Positions 1 to 12,233 of a stretch of DNA of 64,000 nucleotides are shown here, piece after piece. The position numbers and the translations under genes were made by a program. The number at the start of each line of letters is the position of its first letter. Positions within the stretch are counted from its first letter, which is position 1. The stretch spans positions 310,001 through 374,000 of the forward strand of contig JALGAS010000002.1 of NCBI GenBank assembly GCA_023078685.1, in the 5' to 3' direction. The DNA comes from Neopestalotiopsis rosae (lineage: Eukaryota > Ascomycota > Sordariomycetes > Amphisphaeriales > Sporocadaceae). The notes under the pieces are model-generated. The model was not told where the DNA came from. It saw only the letters and a program-made list of their open reading frames with translations, and ran no database searches.

Positions 1-826
1 TTGAACCTAGCCGAGAATCGAGTCATTGTGGAGGAAGTCAAATACCAAATGGGCCATTTCTTTGTGGCTCGAGCTGTGATGGTTCCCTTGATTTGCTTGT
101 GGTTTGCGACTGACAGTGTCTGTCGCATTGAACATTTGGCACTGCCCACCCCTCCCATAAGGTCACTGATCAAGCCTCAAGACCTAGCTTTGCAGAAGAA
201 GCAAGAGTGGTACGCTCTTATCGAAGGCACGGGCGGCTGGATGTCAGTATTCTGCGCGGATGGGTGTTTATCCCAGGGATTTGTACAGTAGGATAAGCTT
301 GATTTAAGCGCTGCCGAATTCCGAGAATGTAGCTCATCTTGGCTCGTGTTCAGCCTATAAAACGGCAGCTTAGCGACGTGGGGCCCCTGAAGGATTTGGT
401 GTCCGCAATTCGTGCCACACACTGCCTCACTGGTGGCCTCCGACAGAAAAATGCTATTAAGCAGGATCTGTCATCTGTCGCTCTTTCTTATGTTAATGAT
501 CCAATATCATCAGTGCGCGGAATGAACCACCTTGAGACTTCTCCCCATCTTGTTGGATGAAACCTCCGTCTTTCTTCCTCGTTCAACAATTTCCCCCATC
601 CAACTGTTCTCGCAACACTCCGTCATCGCACCTAACTATCGCTGTCCAAACCATCTGATTGATCCGGCGTTGAAAGGACTATTTATATTCATCCGTTTCA
701 GCCTGAACTAATACGCTGCCACTTTCCGCAATTATGCCCCTGATTTCAATCTAGGCTTGAGTTTGGTACAGAATCCAGCCAAACACTTGGTCTTTCTTGC
801 TTTTTCACAGCGCATACCTCACCACA
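1..826. other. No supported gene; upstream region of the first gene
   Basis: Short open frames exist on both strands, but none shows a recognisable motif, splice structure or start context that I trust. The last 200 bases are pyrimidine-rich and look like the promoter and 5' untranslated region of the gene that starts at 827. Part of a gene truncated by the window edge cannot be excluded for the first 290 bases. Confidence 0.4.
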
Positions 827-1551
827 ATGGCTTTGCCAATTTTCAACTTCAATGCTCCCCGGAGATTGCCGCAACAGCCCAACCCAAACGCCGTCCGTGC
901 CTATATCCGTGAGATTCTCATCACTAGGTTGGATACCACTCCATCATTTGCAGATGAAGTCGCCGAAAAGTGGCCCGTTCGTCGAACGTATCACCTCTAC
1001 ACAGCTTCTAGACAGAGGTTCGATGAAATCTTCGGCGCCGAGATAGGGCCTGTCCTGCATTCCGTGGTACATGAAGATATATCGGCGGACTGGTGGAATT
1101 CTTACGAGGCACTACTCAAGTCAGGTATGATTTTTGATGTCAACTTGCGCCCTCGAAGATGTGCTGATTCTGCGTAGCATGCTTTGCTATCTCCATTTGC
1201 TTGGCAGTCTATTTCTTCGTTCGTTCGTGCCGAGCACCGACGTCGCGAGGTGCTTGCAGTAAGTGACTTTCTTGTGCCGTCCGTTATCGTGGCAGGGTTC
1301 AAGAAGACGGTTCTGACCACGGTATCGCAGACTCATTGTTATGCTTCTTCGTGGCCGCAGGTCCATTGTTGTTGGTTTCGATTCTTGTCTGGCCTAATGG
1401 GCCCCGAGATCTATCTTTTCTGTTGTTCTTCAGTGTATTTTCCATGATCCCTGGTACTATTCTTGGCATTATCTTATGGATTGACTTGCTCGTGGAGAAG
1501 CAGGATAAGGAGAAGGCAGTCGAGCAGAGGCAAGAGAAGAAGAAGACGTGA
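827..1551 (+). CDS. Small two-helix membrane protein, unknown function
   Basis: Three exons: 827-1124, 1178-1258 and 1331-1551, giving 199 residues. Donors GTATGA and GTAAGT and acceptors GTAG and GCAG are canonical, and all phases join without a stop. The first 100 residues are soluble and contain several tryptophans and acidic residues. Exon 2 supplies a first hydrophobic helix (about residues 100-115). Exon 3 supplies a second and probably a third helix (about residues 128-175), then a short Lys/Glu/Gln-rich tail that ends in lysines and should face the cytoplasm. I do not recognise the family. The exon structure is coherent enough to call it a real gene, but no function can be given. Confidence 0.6.
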
Positions 1552-2000
1552 TATGCGACGCCCAGTACTTCGCCCTGTGTACTGCATCATCCCAAACAAC
1601 GGAGTCATGTCTTCTAGGTAAATACAGCATAAGTGTCGAATGATCCTAACACAAACACATTTGAAGAGCGCATAGCGATACACTATTTTATGCATGCCAA
1701 GGGCCATGGCTACTGGATCTGAAAGTGCAACGCCGTATTTCCTGTTCCAAAGAGGGATCATGTACCCACAATGCTAGCATACGGGCATCCTAGCATCAGT
1801 GCACTCGAAACGTGCCAGGAGGTTATCGCTCATCATAAACAAAACAATAGACTCTCCTAGTCGACCTGACATCGGCCTAGAATTATGATTGAGTCATACC
1901 GTCAGGGCCAAAGCAAAGCCATCACAAGTGATTGAAAGACATCGACAAGTTGAACCAGATTACAAGACAATTTTATTCATAATTCCTATCGCGAACATCA
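1552..2000. other. Intergenic, convergent gene ends
   Basis: The stretch lies between two convergent genes, the small membrane protein and the P450. It holds only 3' untranslated sequence and no motif that I recognise. Confidence 0.5.
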
Positions 2001-3750
2001 TCAGCATGCCTTTGCTCTGCGCTTCACCATAATTTTGACCCCCTTTGGTGGGAATATAAACTCTAGCAGCCACCTGTTCGTCGGCCTATTCGTCTCCGAG
2101 AATTTCACATCGTAGTTTGTAAAGAGATAGGAGATGAGCATCTTGAGCTGGAAATCGACCAGATAGCGACCAGGGCAAGAGTTGCGACCGCGCCCGAATA
2201 TGAGCAGATTGGATGTCGACAGAAAAGAGTGCGGACTCCTTGCACCCTCGGTGTCGGTCGGGGATGCATCCTTCTTCTCACCAGTGACAGCATCGTCGGC
2301 CTCGCGCAGCTTGACAAAACGGAAAGGGTCGTATTGGTTGGGGTCGGGGAAGAGCTCGGGGTCGGTGTGCATGGGCTGGCTGACAAAGGATACGAGGGCG
2401 CCCTTGGGCAGCGGCAGGCCGGTATCAGTGTGCAGGCCGTCCACCATGACCTGACGCACCAGCGCGCGCGTGGGTACCGTGGTCAGGCGGAGGGACTCGC
2501 GGGCAGCGCTGTCGGCAAATACCATGCGAGCAATGTTTTGGCGTCTCCACAACCGAGACGGCTCTGGCTCGGCGGCCATGAAGTGTTTTGCCTCTTCCCT
2601 GAGGACCGAGACGGTGTCGTGTTTTGCGTCAGACTCTAGGATATTACGGATCATGTTGGCGGCTGCGAAACTGCCCTGGTATACGAATCCCAGGTTGGTC
2701 ATGACCAGGCGGCGCGTCAGCTCATCCGACCGCAGCTCCGAGGGTCGGTGCTTGAAAGCGTATCGCAACATGCGCTGCTCGAGACAGACTGGGTCCTTGG
2801 ACTCATCGTCGGGATTGGCAGCCATGCGAATCATGGATTCTTCCAGCATCGGCTTGATGTGAGACTCCAATTCCCCAAGCATACTGTGCGTGTTCCAGCA
2901 AGCTAGACGGCCAAAGAATGGGCGCAGGGCCGTCGGCATGAATCCAGTTGCGCCTGCATTGGAAATGACGCTATCAATAGATTTGATGGCAGTGGCGAGG
3001 TAATCCTCGTTGCGGCCTATTGATACCCTCGTCAGTACATTATCAATCCGGATGAGGAGATCATAAGAGCAGCATACATAGTGACAGACCGACGGCGAAC
3101 CGACCGCTAGCCCGATTGATAACCTTGCGAATTGTTTCAAGCAAGTCGAGGGTAACCCAATTCTCAGAGTCTACGCCCAGGTACTCATCGACAGCAAGCT
3201 GTAGCTCTTCCCACACGGGGTCAATGAATTGCTCCAAGTCCTGAGTCAGAACTTTGCGTGAAACATCGACAGTCCATGTATCGAGCATGTACTTTTCGTG
3301 TCCGAGGCTGTGGCCCAGCTGGAACATTTCATTGAAAGCTTCCCACATGCCCAGCACATTTGCTGGCTGTGAGAGAACCCATTTGATGCAACTGTGTGGG
3401 AGAAAAATGTCTTTGCGTGTGCCAAGTGTAGGAACAAGAACAGGAAGGCCTATTTTCGAGTACTAGATTGTAGACAAGTCAACATAAGCTCGGGATTTTG
3501 CATCATCATACATTGGTAGTTGTCATACCTTTTCCCAAACGTCCCTGTATAAAGAGGAGCAGCGAAAGTAAAATGCCAAGCGAGTTGTTATACTGAAATG
3601 TCTGGCATTGGGCTTCTCGCGGATCAAATTGAGCTCTTTCGGAAACTGCCGACCCAGGTACGCTCGATATACCAGCCCTAGTATGGTAGTAAGCAGAGCT
3701 AGAAGGATGAACCCGTTGTCCTGAATGAGGGCAAAATCAATGCAAGCCAT
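2001..3750 (-). CDS. Cytochrome P450 monooxygenase
   Basis: Three exons on the minus strand: 3750-3529, 3462-3078 and 3016-2001, giving 540 residues. The introns are 66 and 61 bp. An N-terminal membrane anchor covers roughly residues 12-33, so the enzyme should sit on the ER. The K-helix ExxR motif is present as ESLR. The haem loop reads FGRGRNSCPG, with the axial Cys at about residue 483. Splicing gives WEKYSKIGLPVLVP and VGLSLCRNEDYL, both characteristic of fungal secondary-metabolism P450s (ent-kaurene-oxidase-like and similar families). An upstream ATG at 3876 is in frame, but 3750 places the anchor at the normal distance. The gene is divergent from the MBOAT acyltransferase at 4701, so the two may share a 950 bp promoter and act on one metabolite. 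Substrate unknown. Confidence 0.93.
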
Positions 3751-4700
3751 GTTGAAACGTGATGTCAAAGGTATCCACTTGAAGATGGTTGATGCCGTTG
3801 AACTCAAGGTACCGGAGAAGTGAAGGGGTATACAGGAGAGTAAAAGGATTGTAATAGGCGTTCTTGGAGGAACCAAAGCTAGTGCCTTGGATGTTGTTCC
3901 TATCGATGGGCCACTTTAGTAGCTAGAGATCTGGGCAGAATTGAACCGCATCGTGCTGCTCTTATATTGTCTAGTTGTCCAGACGATCCACGCTTACATA
4001 GTATTTCAGCCCTACATAGCAATTTCAAGTGCCTGCTAGCGGAGCTCGCAATCACAAGCCTCAGAGTGGTCCAGTCAAAGTGACGTGCATGTCGCCAGCA
4101 CCTGTGCATCATATCTGAGCCGAGGAGGAATAAACGACCTGCTTTCGTTCTACATCACTACTAAAGATACCAGTTATTCCATACCAAGCTAATGTATAAG
4201 CTCCAGCCGGCTGAGCAAGAAGCCAAGGTCCAGAAGATTGCGGTAACTAATATAGACACCAGCAAGGTAGATGAGTGGTGGGTTGAATAGCTCTGATTAC
4301 AAAATATAACATACTATGTACGCATTGGGTAAGAAAAGTCGCTGAAGGATTTCAACCTTGCTCAACTTATCCACAAATTTTGGCTCATTTGGGTACTTCT
4401 TCGTTAGCGAGCTATTTTGGTCCGTCGGTTGTGGCTCCCGGTGAAGTGGGTATCACGATAGTGGCATTCTTAGCACTGGAACCCCCCGATTCCCATTTTT
4501 GTCCCTGTCGCCGTTGGGAACTAAGCCCTGTGTGGATCATCATGTACCAAGGGCAAAAAACGGACACATGAAGGGCAGAAGCAATCATCAACGGATTGCT
4601 TCTATTTCTTTGATGCTTTTGCCTTCTTCTCGATCCGCTCCATGATTGTCCTACTCGAAAAATCCTTCTCACACAACTTTTTGGTTTCACATCCAGCAAA
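3751..4700. promoter_or_regulatory. Bidirectional promoter region of P450 and acyltransferase
   Basis: This 950 bp gap separates two divergently transcribed tailoring-enzyme genes. I see no second gene in it. No obvious repeated operator stands out. Joint control is inferred from the head-to-head layout only. Confidence 0.4.
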
Positions 4701-5953
4701 ATGCAATTTCTTCAGTCAAGGCCCGATCCACTCCCGCTCATGCTGAGGTTTTTCGGCATTGAGGCGGGTTTCCTCACCTTCTTTGTCATTGTTCTCAGCG
4801 CCACCCCACGAGCCATTTTCAAGCGTGCTTGTGGTGTAATTCTGCTGGCTGTCTTGACATACACCATGGAGAACTCAATTGTGCCTCTGTGCAACAAGCG
4901 ACCACACTGGGCTGCAACTTCTGCCTCGTTGCTTTGGGTGCAGTTCCTGAGCGCCTCTGAAATGATCCTAGTTTCCCGGATCCAGATCTCCCAGCTCCTT
5001 CCCGGGCGCCACTCCGTTGTTTCTCGAGCCAGGTCAGCCATTGGCTTACTGTGGAACGTGCGCCGCATCGGAACCCCGTGGCAGGCCAAGAACGTACCCT
5101 CTGTCAAAGGACTGGTAAAACAAGGTCGTGTCGAGTTCATTCTGAGGCGCCTTGTAATCACCATTGCCGCCTACCTGTTTGTCGATGTTGTGGTTTCGAT
5201 GCCCCCGGCGGACCCAGCACTGATACACGCCGACAAGGCAGCTCTCTTTCCTCCTCATGGATTGACCGTGGAGGACCTGATTTTCCGCGTCATCATGTCG
5301 GCCTCGTATTTCCTCATCACTGGCATTCTCAACCTCTTCATGACCAACATTGGAGCAATCTTTGCAGTAGCGGCTGGTCTGAGCAGACCCACCGACTGCC
5401 CACCCTTGTATGGGTCCTTTGCGGACGCCTACTCGGTTCGTCGTTTTTGGGGGTTAGTTCACCCTAAACTCCTTCGCCCCGGCACATGCCTCGTCCCCTG
5501 ATGCTGGCTGCTAATCCTTTGTACAGAATCTCCTGGCACCAAATGTTCCGTGTTTTTCTGACCGGCCATGCCAACCTCGTCACTAATGCTGTGCTGCCAT
5601 TTTCGCGTCACTCTGCCGTGTCGCGATATGTGCGACAAGCCATTTCCTTTTTCATTTCTGGCGCCATTCACTACCACGCAGAACAACTCATGGGTGTGCC
5701 TGACAGAGAGAATGGAGCTCTGGTCTTCTTCATGTTGCATAGCGCCGTCATCATGTTAGAGGATGCTGTCGCGCCTATTCTCTCTGGATTCCTACCTCGG
5801 CGTCTTGGTCGCGTCCTGGGCTATATCTGGGTTGTGGTCTTTTTCGCCTGGTCGACTCCTCCCTGGATGTATCCTGGAAACAGGCTTGGAATCGATGCAG
5901 GTGCTTTGCTGCCAGTTCGCGTGATTGGGCCATATGTAGGAGCTTACATGTAA
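4701..5953 (+). CDS. MBOAT / wax-synthase-type O-acyltransferase
   Basis: Two exons, 4701-5452 and 5527-5953, giving 392 residues. The 74 bp intron starts GTTAGT and ends ACAG; splicing restores RRFWGISWHQMFR, the signature of the fungal wax-synthase-like MBOAT family. A second family motif, SGAIHYHAEQ, carries the likely catalytic histidine. There are about seven to eight hydrophobic segments, so this is a polytopic ER membrane protein. Relatives transfer acetyl or longer acyl groups from CoA to hydroxyls of fungal terpenoids and meroterpenoids. With the divergent P450 this suggests hydroxylation followed by acylation of a lipophilic natural product. The actual acceptor cannot be read from the sequence. 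Confidence 0.88.
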
Positions 5954-6670
5954 ATCTTTGCTTGAAGGGTACATACGAAAACCGTTGTCTGTAGCGCTAG
6001 CGAAATGACTATTGTTTTGAGAAAATAGCCTTGGTGATGATTAAACACTGACCAATCGACTGAGACCGTGGTAGAGGAAAAAGGGAGCCAATTCTCGACG
6101 TCTTGCCCAGTCAGCCGAGTTTACTCCATAGTCGCATGTACCCAAGCGTTCAGCGAATCGGATTGCTATGCGATACTGACTGATCCAAATGGCAGACATG
6201 GGTCAATGGCGCTATCCGACGAGCTGGAACCCTGATCTTGGTTACAAGTCACCACGTATCAGCGGGGGACGACTTGGTCTGCATCTTCAATGTAACCTCG
6301 ACTGCATGCTTGCATGACCTAAGCAAAAAGGTCATCGCAGACATGCCTTGTATGGTATGGAGTCATGGCACCGTATGGTAACTAGACTGGGGGTCTTGGC
6401 TCCACAGGTAAGACCTAGTTTGGGGGCTAGAGTCCTAAATTTAGCCCCCAAGGAGAGAATCCTGAGATAGTCTCCCATGGATAAACGGCGATCATTCCTA
6501 TTGCAAAAGGGCCTGGCAGTCACATAGCCGACCCGTCGGCGACCAGCCCTGTGGCACAAGTTGGGTCGTATCAGAGCAATGAACGATCAAAACAAGCGTC
6601 TGCTCCATTCGCTTATTGTTCTCTCCCAGATATTCTTCCAAGACAGCATCAACGCTACTCCTGTCACACC
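5954..6670. other. Intergenic with a perfect inverted repeat
   Basis: No gene seen. Positions 6420-6429 (TTGGGGGCTA) and 6442-6451 (TAGCCCCCAA) form a perfect 10 bp inverted repeat around a 12 bp loop. It lies about 220 bp before the ATG of the next gene and could be an operator or a structured leader element. Confidence 0.45.
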
Positions 6671-7886
6671 ATGGCTCGCTCTGCAACCTGGCCCGCCGAC
6701 CCTCACGACCATGGAAAGGCCATTATCGGTGCACTCACGGCATTGACCGTATTGTCCGTGATCACCATAGCACTGCGCTTCTATGTGCGCATCAAGGTCG
6801 GACCATCTCTTGCCTCCCATGACTGGACTATGCTGGTCGCAGTGGTATGTATTGACGTGGTCACCTGTTCAGTGCTCCGAAACGCAAAATACTGACAATG
6901 GCCAGCTGCTTCAAATCGCCAGTCAAGTATGCATTGGAGAAGCATACCGGTGGGGTTTGGGAGCCCACGATGCGAATCTCATATACGACACACAAGGCAA
7001 TTTCATTCCGACCATGCCATGGACAAACATAACGAAATGGATCTACATCTCCACTGTACCTGGAGTGCTGGCTTCCATTGTTGCTAGAGTCTCCATCACC
7101 CTGCTCCTGATCAGTTTATTCAGTGCAAAGAGGTGGCTCAGAATATTCTTGATTGTGGCGACAATTCTCGTTGCTATCTCTGGCTCCTTGTCCATCATCT
7201 TTACTTGGGTACAAGTTAGCCCGGTCGAGGGACTGTGGAACCCTTTTCTTCCTGCTCGTCGATGGAATGCCAATATTCAGTATGACATGGTGTACTTTGC
7301 TGGCTGTGAGTATCATTCTGGGTTAGCTCCGGTTCTCAAGCTTTGTACTGATTGAATGTTAGCCATCTTTGCCTTTACGGATCTCAGCTTCGCGCTATTG
7401 CCGACCATTATCATCTGGCGGCTGCAACTGCCATTTTCACGACGACTCGGACTATGCCTTCTCATGGCTGGATCCATATTTGGTTTCATCTGCTGCATTA
7501 TGCGCATGGTTACAGCCGCCCGTGGAAGTTTGTACGCGGCGGCTGATGGTATGCTCTGGGCTGGGCTCGAGCAGTGTCTCGTCATCATACTTGGATCTGC
7601 GCCAACCCTCCCCGCGCTCCGCCAGGTCAACTTTGTCGGATGGATCAGTGCTTCCTTCTCGAGCATTACCAACCGCTCGTTATTTACTAGCGCAAAGACT
7701 CAAAGCAAGAAGACTACCGACAGACGTACTGGTGGCAGCACCTCTGAGCGCAGCAGCAGTGACGCCATTAAGCCGGCTGAGCCATACGAGATCGGTATTG
7801 CGGACCGTGGTATGGCGGCGAATACCACGACTTACCATACTAGTTCAAATGGCGCGTACAAGATGAGTAATCTGTCAATTGTATAA
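6671..7886 (+). CDS. Pth11-like seven-helix membrane protein (fungal rhodopsin-type domain)
   Basis: Three exons: 6671-6844, 6906-7305 and 7363-7886, giving 365 residues. Introns of 61 and 57 bp use GTATGT and GTGAGT donors. The protein has seven hydrophobic segments in its first 280 residues, then a hydrophilic Ser/Thr-rich cytoplasmic tail. Family traits are the Arg-containing end of helix 1 (RFYVRIKVG), the tryptophan after the first loop (SHDWTM), the WGLGAHD stretch and the late DLSFALLPTIIIWRLQ helix. The family includes the Pth11 receptor-like proteins and the membrane proteins often found in metabolite clusters, such as satratoxin cluster protein 4. The ligand and role are unknown. 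It sits between the acyltransferase and the FAD oxidase and could belong to the same cluster. Confidence 0.85.
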
Positions 7887-9346
7887 CGAAGCGCAGCTAT
7901 GTATATAGTTGTAGTGATTGAGATTTGATATTACGTACATGCATACTTGAAGCTCTAATAAATGAAACATTTATCTACTTACAGATCCAAGATCAATGAT
8001 ATTTAGGCTGAAGAACATGATTCGATCGTTTTGATTTCTTTGCTCATCTCATTTATGAGGCAAAACCTGTCCCGAAACATGCATTTGTATAAATGATCAC
8101 TGGCTCCGATTTGGATGAAGAAGGATCAAAGCAGTCATCTCCACCTCTGCACGCCAATATTGTTCAGAAGTATGGGCTATCCGAATACAGAGCTATAATC
8201 GCTCAGCGCCCTCCAGGATTTTGGCTTCGTGGGGCCGCTCCCACCCGCGTCGCCTAAAATAGGGCATTCTCCAGGGCTGCTAGGCGGATTCCCCCCAGCA
8301 AAGTGTCCTGTGGTTAGAGAGAGAAAGAGTCATTACGGTTGATCCAGCCAAGTCAGGGCCTCTGCTGTTATCGCAGCGAGGAAGGACGTTGCATGCTTGG
8401 AAACGGGCCACTCGAGCCAGGCTACCGAGGATGCGGTATTTTCTCCTCAATTTCATTTGATCCCTGAATCCCACCAACATGGTACTGGGCGGTGGCACAA
8501 CGCAAGATTGCAACCTCGATACGGCTCGCGCGTGCAGTGTGCATGCCAGGCGAGCCAGGTACTTGCATGGATCCAAGTCCAAGGTCGTTGGGTTCGTTTG
8601 AGCGGGCTGGCGGTAGGTGCCGTTACCTGGCTTGCCTGGGTCGGGGTTACAGGCTGAATTAGGGAACGGTGGGGTGTTCTAGCCCCCATATTCTTCAGTG
8701 GCTCGGCTAATGGAATGCAGAAGTCAGGCCGCTAAATGGGAGCTAACAGGAGCTGGAAGATGACTTAGCAGATAATTCGCTAGCCCGGTCGGCAGATGGG
8801 CACACAGTTCTCCAAACACACGGATGGGCGAAACAGCAGACGGTTGCTTCCGGGATTACATGGAGGTACCTGAAAGGTAGGCCAGCATTCGAGTGCTTTT
8901 CCCTAAGATTGTCGATCATATGAAGTAACAAATGAAAAATCTTCGAATCGTTAATAGTATGCTTCTATTAATATCCCGAGCCAGCTTGATGATCGTTTCC
9001 ACAAGAGCTTAGTTAATCTGTGCAAACATGTTCTGCCTGCAAACTAATGAAAGTTGAAATGCGTAGCAGGAGGCATCTGGCACCTGGCGCTTTCTCTTAA
9101 TCTCGTTCAGCTTTTGACTGACTTACTTGGCCTGATCGCTTCGCTCCGTCGTCATGCATCAGTAAAAGTGGTTCATCTTGAAATACCTACATGTTCTCCA
9201 ACATTTATTCTAGCCAAAGGTGCATCACGGTGAGCGCTGCTTCACAGATGGTGACCCAACAAATCACCCGCAGAGGGGTTGTGCCCTTGAATGTAGAATG
9301 CAAGCACATTTATTAGGTACCTGACTATGGACATTGAACGAGACTA
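7887..9346. other. Gene-free intergenic stretch
   Basis: About 1.46 kb between the Pth11-like gene and the end of the FAD oxidase gene. The open frames found here are short, overlap on both strands and show no family motif or credible splice structure. No repeat was noticed. Confidence 0.45.
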
Positions 9347-11083
9347 CTACAAATGACTGCCACACTGTCCACCCCTTATGGCCGTGACAGCAAAAGGGTT
9401 CGCGGTGAACGTCCCGTTGGGATCGGCCATGCCTCTCGCTTTTCCCAATCTCTGATACTTGGCCTCGTCCTCATAATAGGTCTTCCATGTCTCGGGCTGG
9501 GACATGTCCCACTCGCCATAAGACCCCCAGAGCACACGCCTATCCTGCTTGCTAAAGTTGCTCTTCGGTCCTTTGAAGCGTTCGTCATTCCCTAGCTGAT
9601 ATTTCTTGGCATACTCAGAATACTCATCCTCATGGAAGCAGTCCAGGGTTTGACAAATGGTCGTGTCCCGCCAGCTGTACGATGTGCCATTGGTCTTATT
9701 AGCAGCGAATTGGGAGTTAGCGCCGCCAAAGGCCTGAATCTGAACCGAGAGTTTGCAGTGATTGTAGATCTCCCTTTCCTCATGGGTCTTGTCGTCGCCG
9801 CGCTGATTTGGATTGTAGATCAATTCGAGACGATTGACCACGTCCTGGACCCACCCCGAAGTCGCCAGCTGCGTAGAGTTCGTCGTGTACGTGCGCTTCT
9901 CGTAAGGCAAATTGAACTCTCGGGTCAGCTGGAAGATCCACTTTCCAGTCATCTCGGCCATGTTAATGTTGAACTCCCGCGAGACCAGAGCATCGGGGCC
10001 CTTGTGAAGCTTTCGGAACTGATCGAACCAGGCGTGGACAGTCTCATCATACTTGTCATTGCTGCTCAGTGGACACCAGGACGCATAAACCACGATGACT
10101 GCCGGAAATTGTCCTTTCAAGAAGGCGAAAACATCCCCCGCAACCCGCTGCCTGATCTTTGCTCTGACTTCTTCCAAAACATTGTCGTCTTTCAATGAAG
10201 GAAAGAGCTGCTTGACATCGAAGCCCATACTAAAGACACTGACGCAAAGGTCAAAATTCCTCGGTGTCTGTGTATTGTCAGAGAACTTTGCGAGAATTTG
10301 CAGAATCTTTTCGAGGGTATCCTTGTTGTAGATGTAGAGTCCTTTCATGCCGTACGGTCCTTTCTGTCCCAAGTGGCCGAGCACTTTGCTGCCCACTGAG
10401 CCTTTGTAGTTTTGGGCCCGGTAAACGCTGACGACATAGTGTGTGATGATTCCGAAATTACCGGGGCTACCTCCGAGGATGGCCCAGAAGAGCTCAGGGT
10501 CACTCTTCTTGGTGATTTCTTGTATCTTGCCGGCGTGATCAATCATACGGATCATAACAATGTGGTCACCAAAGAGACCAAAGCCGCGTCCAAGCTGACC
10601 ATAGCCACCCGTTTGTCCGTGGCCACCGACACAAACATAGGCGCACTGACCGTGGGGTACGAAAAGTTCATTGTGCGTGAGCCAGGCGTTAAAGTCTTTG
10701 AGCCGGTTGCTGACTCCAACATACACCCATGCTCTATCTTCCGGGACATCCTTGCTTCGCGGCATCACCTGCATATCTTTGAAGGTATCCGTGAGGTCAA
10801 TCTGTATATTTCGGTCGCCAGTAGAGGAAGCACCGCTGTATTGGTGCCCACCACTCTTCACTGCGATCGAGCGTTTGTTCTCGCGAGCCCAATTGATGGC
10901 GGCTATGATGTCTCCATCATTTCTTGGCTGAACAATGAGTGCAGGATTCAGGTTGCGTGTCGTTTGATAGGTGGAGCTGGCGTATTGTTCATTGAAGAAA
11001 CTCCAATCTCTTTGCTCAAAGTCGGAGCCATCGCGGGAGTATTGCATCCCCTGGAAGTCTTGAATTCTAATTGAGTTGGACAT
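9347..11083 (-). CDS. FAD-linked oxidase, berberine-bridge / PCMH type
   Basis: A single exon of 578 residues with no signal peptide. The FAD-binding PCMH fold is marked by KSGGHQYSG, with His80 as the probable 8-alpha-histidyl FAD ligand, and by HGQCAYVCVGGHGQTGGYG, in which Cys147 aligns with the second, cysteinyl FAD link of bicovalent enzymes. GGSPGNFGII marks the end of the flavin domain. A substrate domain follows, and the C-terminus carries the BBE-type NPF segment near residue 562. The family oxidises alcohols, amines or carbon-carbon bonds with oxygen and often acts in alkaloid or polyketide tailoring. Lack of a secretion signal suggests an intracellular role. The substrate is unknown. 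Nearby P450 and acyltransferase genes make a shared pathway possible. Confidence 0.9.
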   Translation of the reverse strand: MSNSIRIQDFQGMQYSRDGSDFEQRDWSFFNEQYASSTYQTTRNLNPALIVQPRNDGDIIAAINWARENKRSIAVKSGGHQYSGASSTGDRNIQIDLTDTFKDMQVMPRSKDVPEDRAWVYVGVSNRLKDFNAWLTHNELFVPHGQCAYVCVGGHGQTGGYGQLGRGFGLFGDHIVMIRMIDHAGKIQEITKKSDPELFWAILGGSPGNFGIITHYVVSVYRAQNYKGSVGSKVLGHLGQKGPYGMKGLYIYNKDTLEKILQILAKFSDNTQTPRNFDLCVSVFSMGFDVKQLFPSLKDDNVLEEVRAKIRQRVAGDVFAFLKGQFPAVIVVYASWCPLSSNDKYDETVHAWFDQFRKLHKGPDALVSREFNINMAEMTGKWIFQLTREFNLPYEKRTYTTNSTQLATSGWVQDVVNRLELIYNPNQRGDDKTHEEREIYNHCKLSVQIQAFGGANSQFAANKTNGTSYSWRDTTICQTLDCFHEDEYSEYAKKYQLGNDERFKGPKSNFSKQDRRVLWGSYGEWDMSQPETWKTYYEDEAKYQRLGKARGMADPNGTFTANPFAVTAIRGGQCGSHL

Positions 11084-12233
11084 ATTTTCAGCTTGCCTTA
11101 TTCAATGTGTTATGACAGAATGAACGTCCGATTGAAAGAGTGTAGACACACGGAATTTGTCCTTAATAAATACAAACTGGTGATATGAGACAATCAGTAC
11201 AAATCTTATCTTATGTAAGCCTGTGCCGGAAATGGCATCACCGCCATAGCCTATTGGTGTTGTACATTGGGTTTATCCCGTTCCTAGTACAGTTTTGATT
11301 GGGCAGAACAAAGACATGTGTCACCCCTCAAGTACGAAGATTGAGGCTGAGGATCTAGGTTGCGACCGACAGGCCAATGAGACGTGCGCCCCGTACAAAC
11401 CCGGCGCCAGGTGCACACCGTTGGCCAGAAAGCCACACTTGCAAAGTTCACGGAAGCAGCCCAATAGGAAACGCCGCCAAAACTTCCCACCCTTCCCTGG
11501 AAACCATCACGTGCAACATGATAATCGTGTAACGGGAAATTTTGATCCGTCATATTCTCACCACCGCGCGGTCTTTTCAGACTCTGAGCTATAATTAGCT
11601 CTTCAACCGTTCATACGGCTGAAAGCCCAAAATTCGGAACATTCCGGCTCCAAATCTCTCATAAAGCGTCGTTTTGAGTTGATTGCATTTGTTACGTTTA
11701 TCGCGACTTGAATGGCTAACCATGGAAAGCTGAACCACAAGTTGAACTTTGCAAAGTGATTCGTACGAGAGCCCAATCAACGACAAACTTCTACCTCTCT
11801 TAGTCTCATATCTCATAGAGACAAGGTCTCCAAACATATGATCAGTGCCACCACTAGTTGCATGAGCGCAAACATTAAGATGAGCCCTCTCTCTCTGTAA
11901 GGGTCTGCTTATTACTTATTATTGCGCTGAAGGATTAAGCCTTCAGTGCAGCACTCCTAAAACTATCTAATTACAAACGCACGGGCCAGGTGCACAGACC
12001 ATGGGCCACGGGCCGTTACACTCTCTAACAAAATCATTTCTCAAGCCTTAGTCGCCGTGGTACGCATTCAGCTGAACAACCAAAACTCAACACCTTTCGA
12101 TTTAGGAGTGAACCAAATCTAAAGGCTCGAATTATGTTCTGTTATCTTGATATCACTTGCTAAAATCACATGCTGGGGCTACTGCTGAAGTCCAAGCCAC
12201 CTGCTCTAAGGATATCGAAATCTAGAACTTCCT
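11084..12233. other. Gene-free intergenic stretch
   Basis: The promoter of the FAD oxidase lies at its left end and the 3' side of the next minus-strand gene at its right end. Only short, motif-free frames are present. Nothing else was recognised. Confidence 0.4.

Noticed and set aside
1..291. 96-codon frame at the left edge
   Set aside because: It opens without a normal start codon, has no motif, and an opposite-strand frame overlaps it.
3467..3528. Shorter exon choice at the first P450 intron ending at AAATAG
   Set aside because: That acceptor gives a wrong frame. The upstream acceptor at CTAG restores WEKYSKIGLPVLVP, which fits the family.
9353..11074. Long plus-strand frames of 188 and 220 codons opposite the FAD oxidase
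   Set aside because: They are antisense to a complete, motif-rich coding exon and only reflect its codon use.
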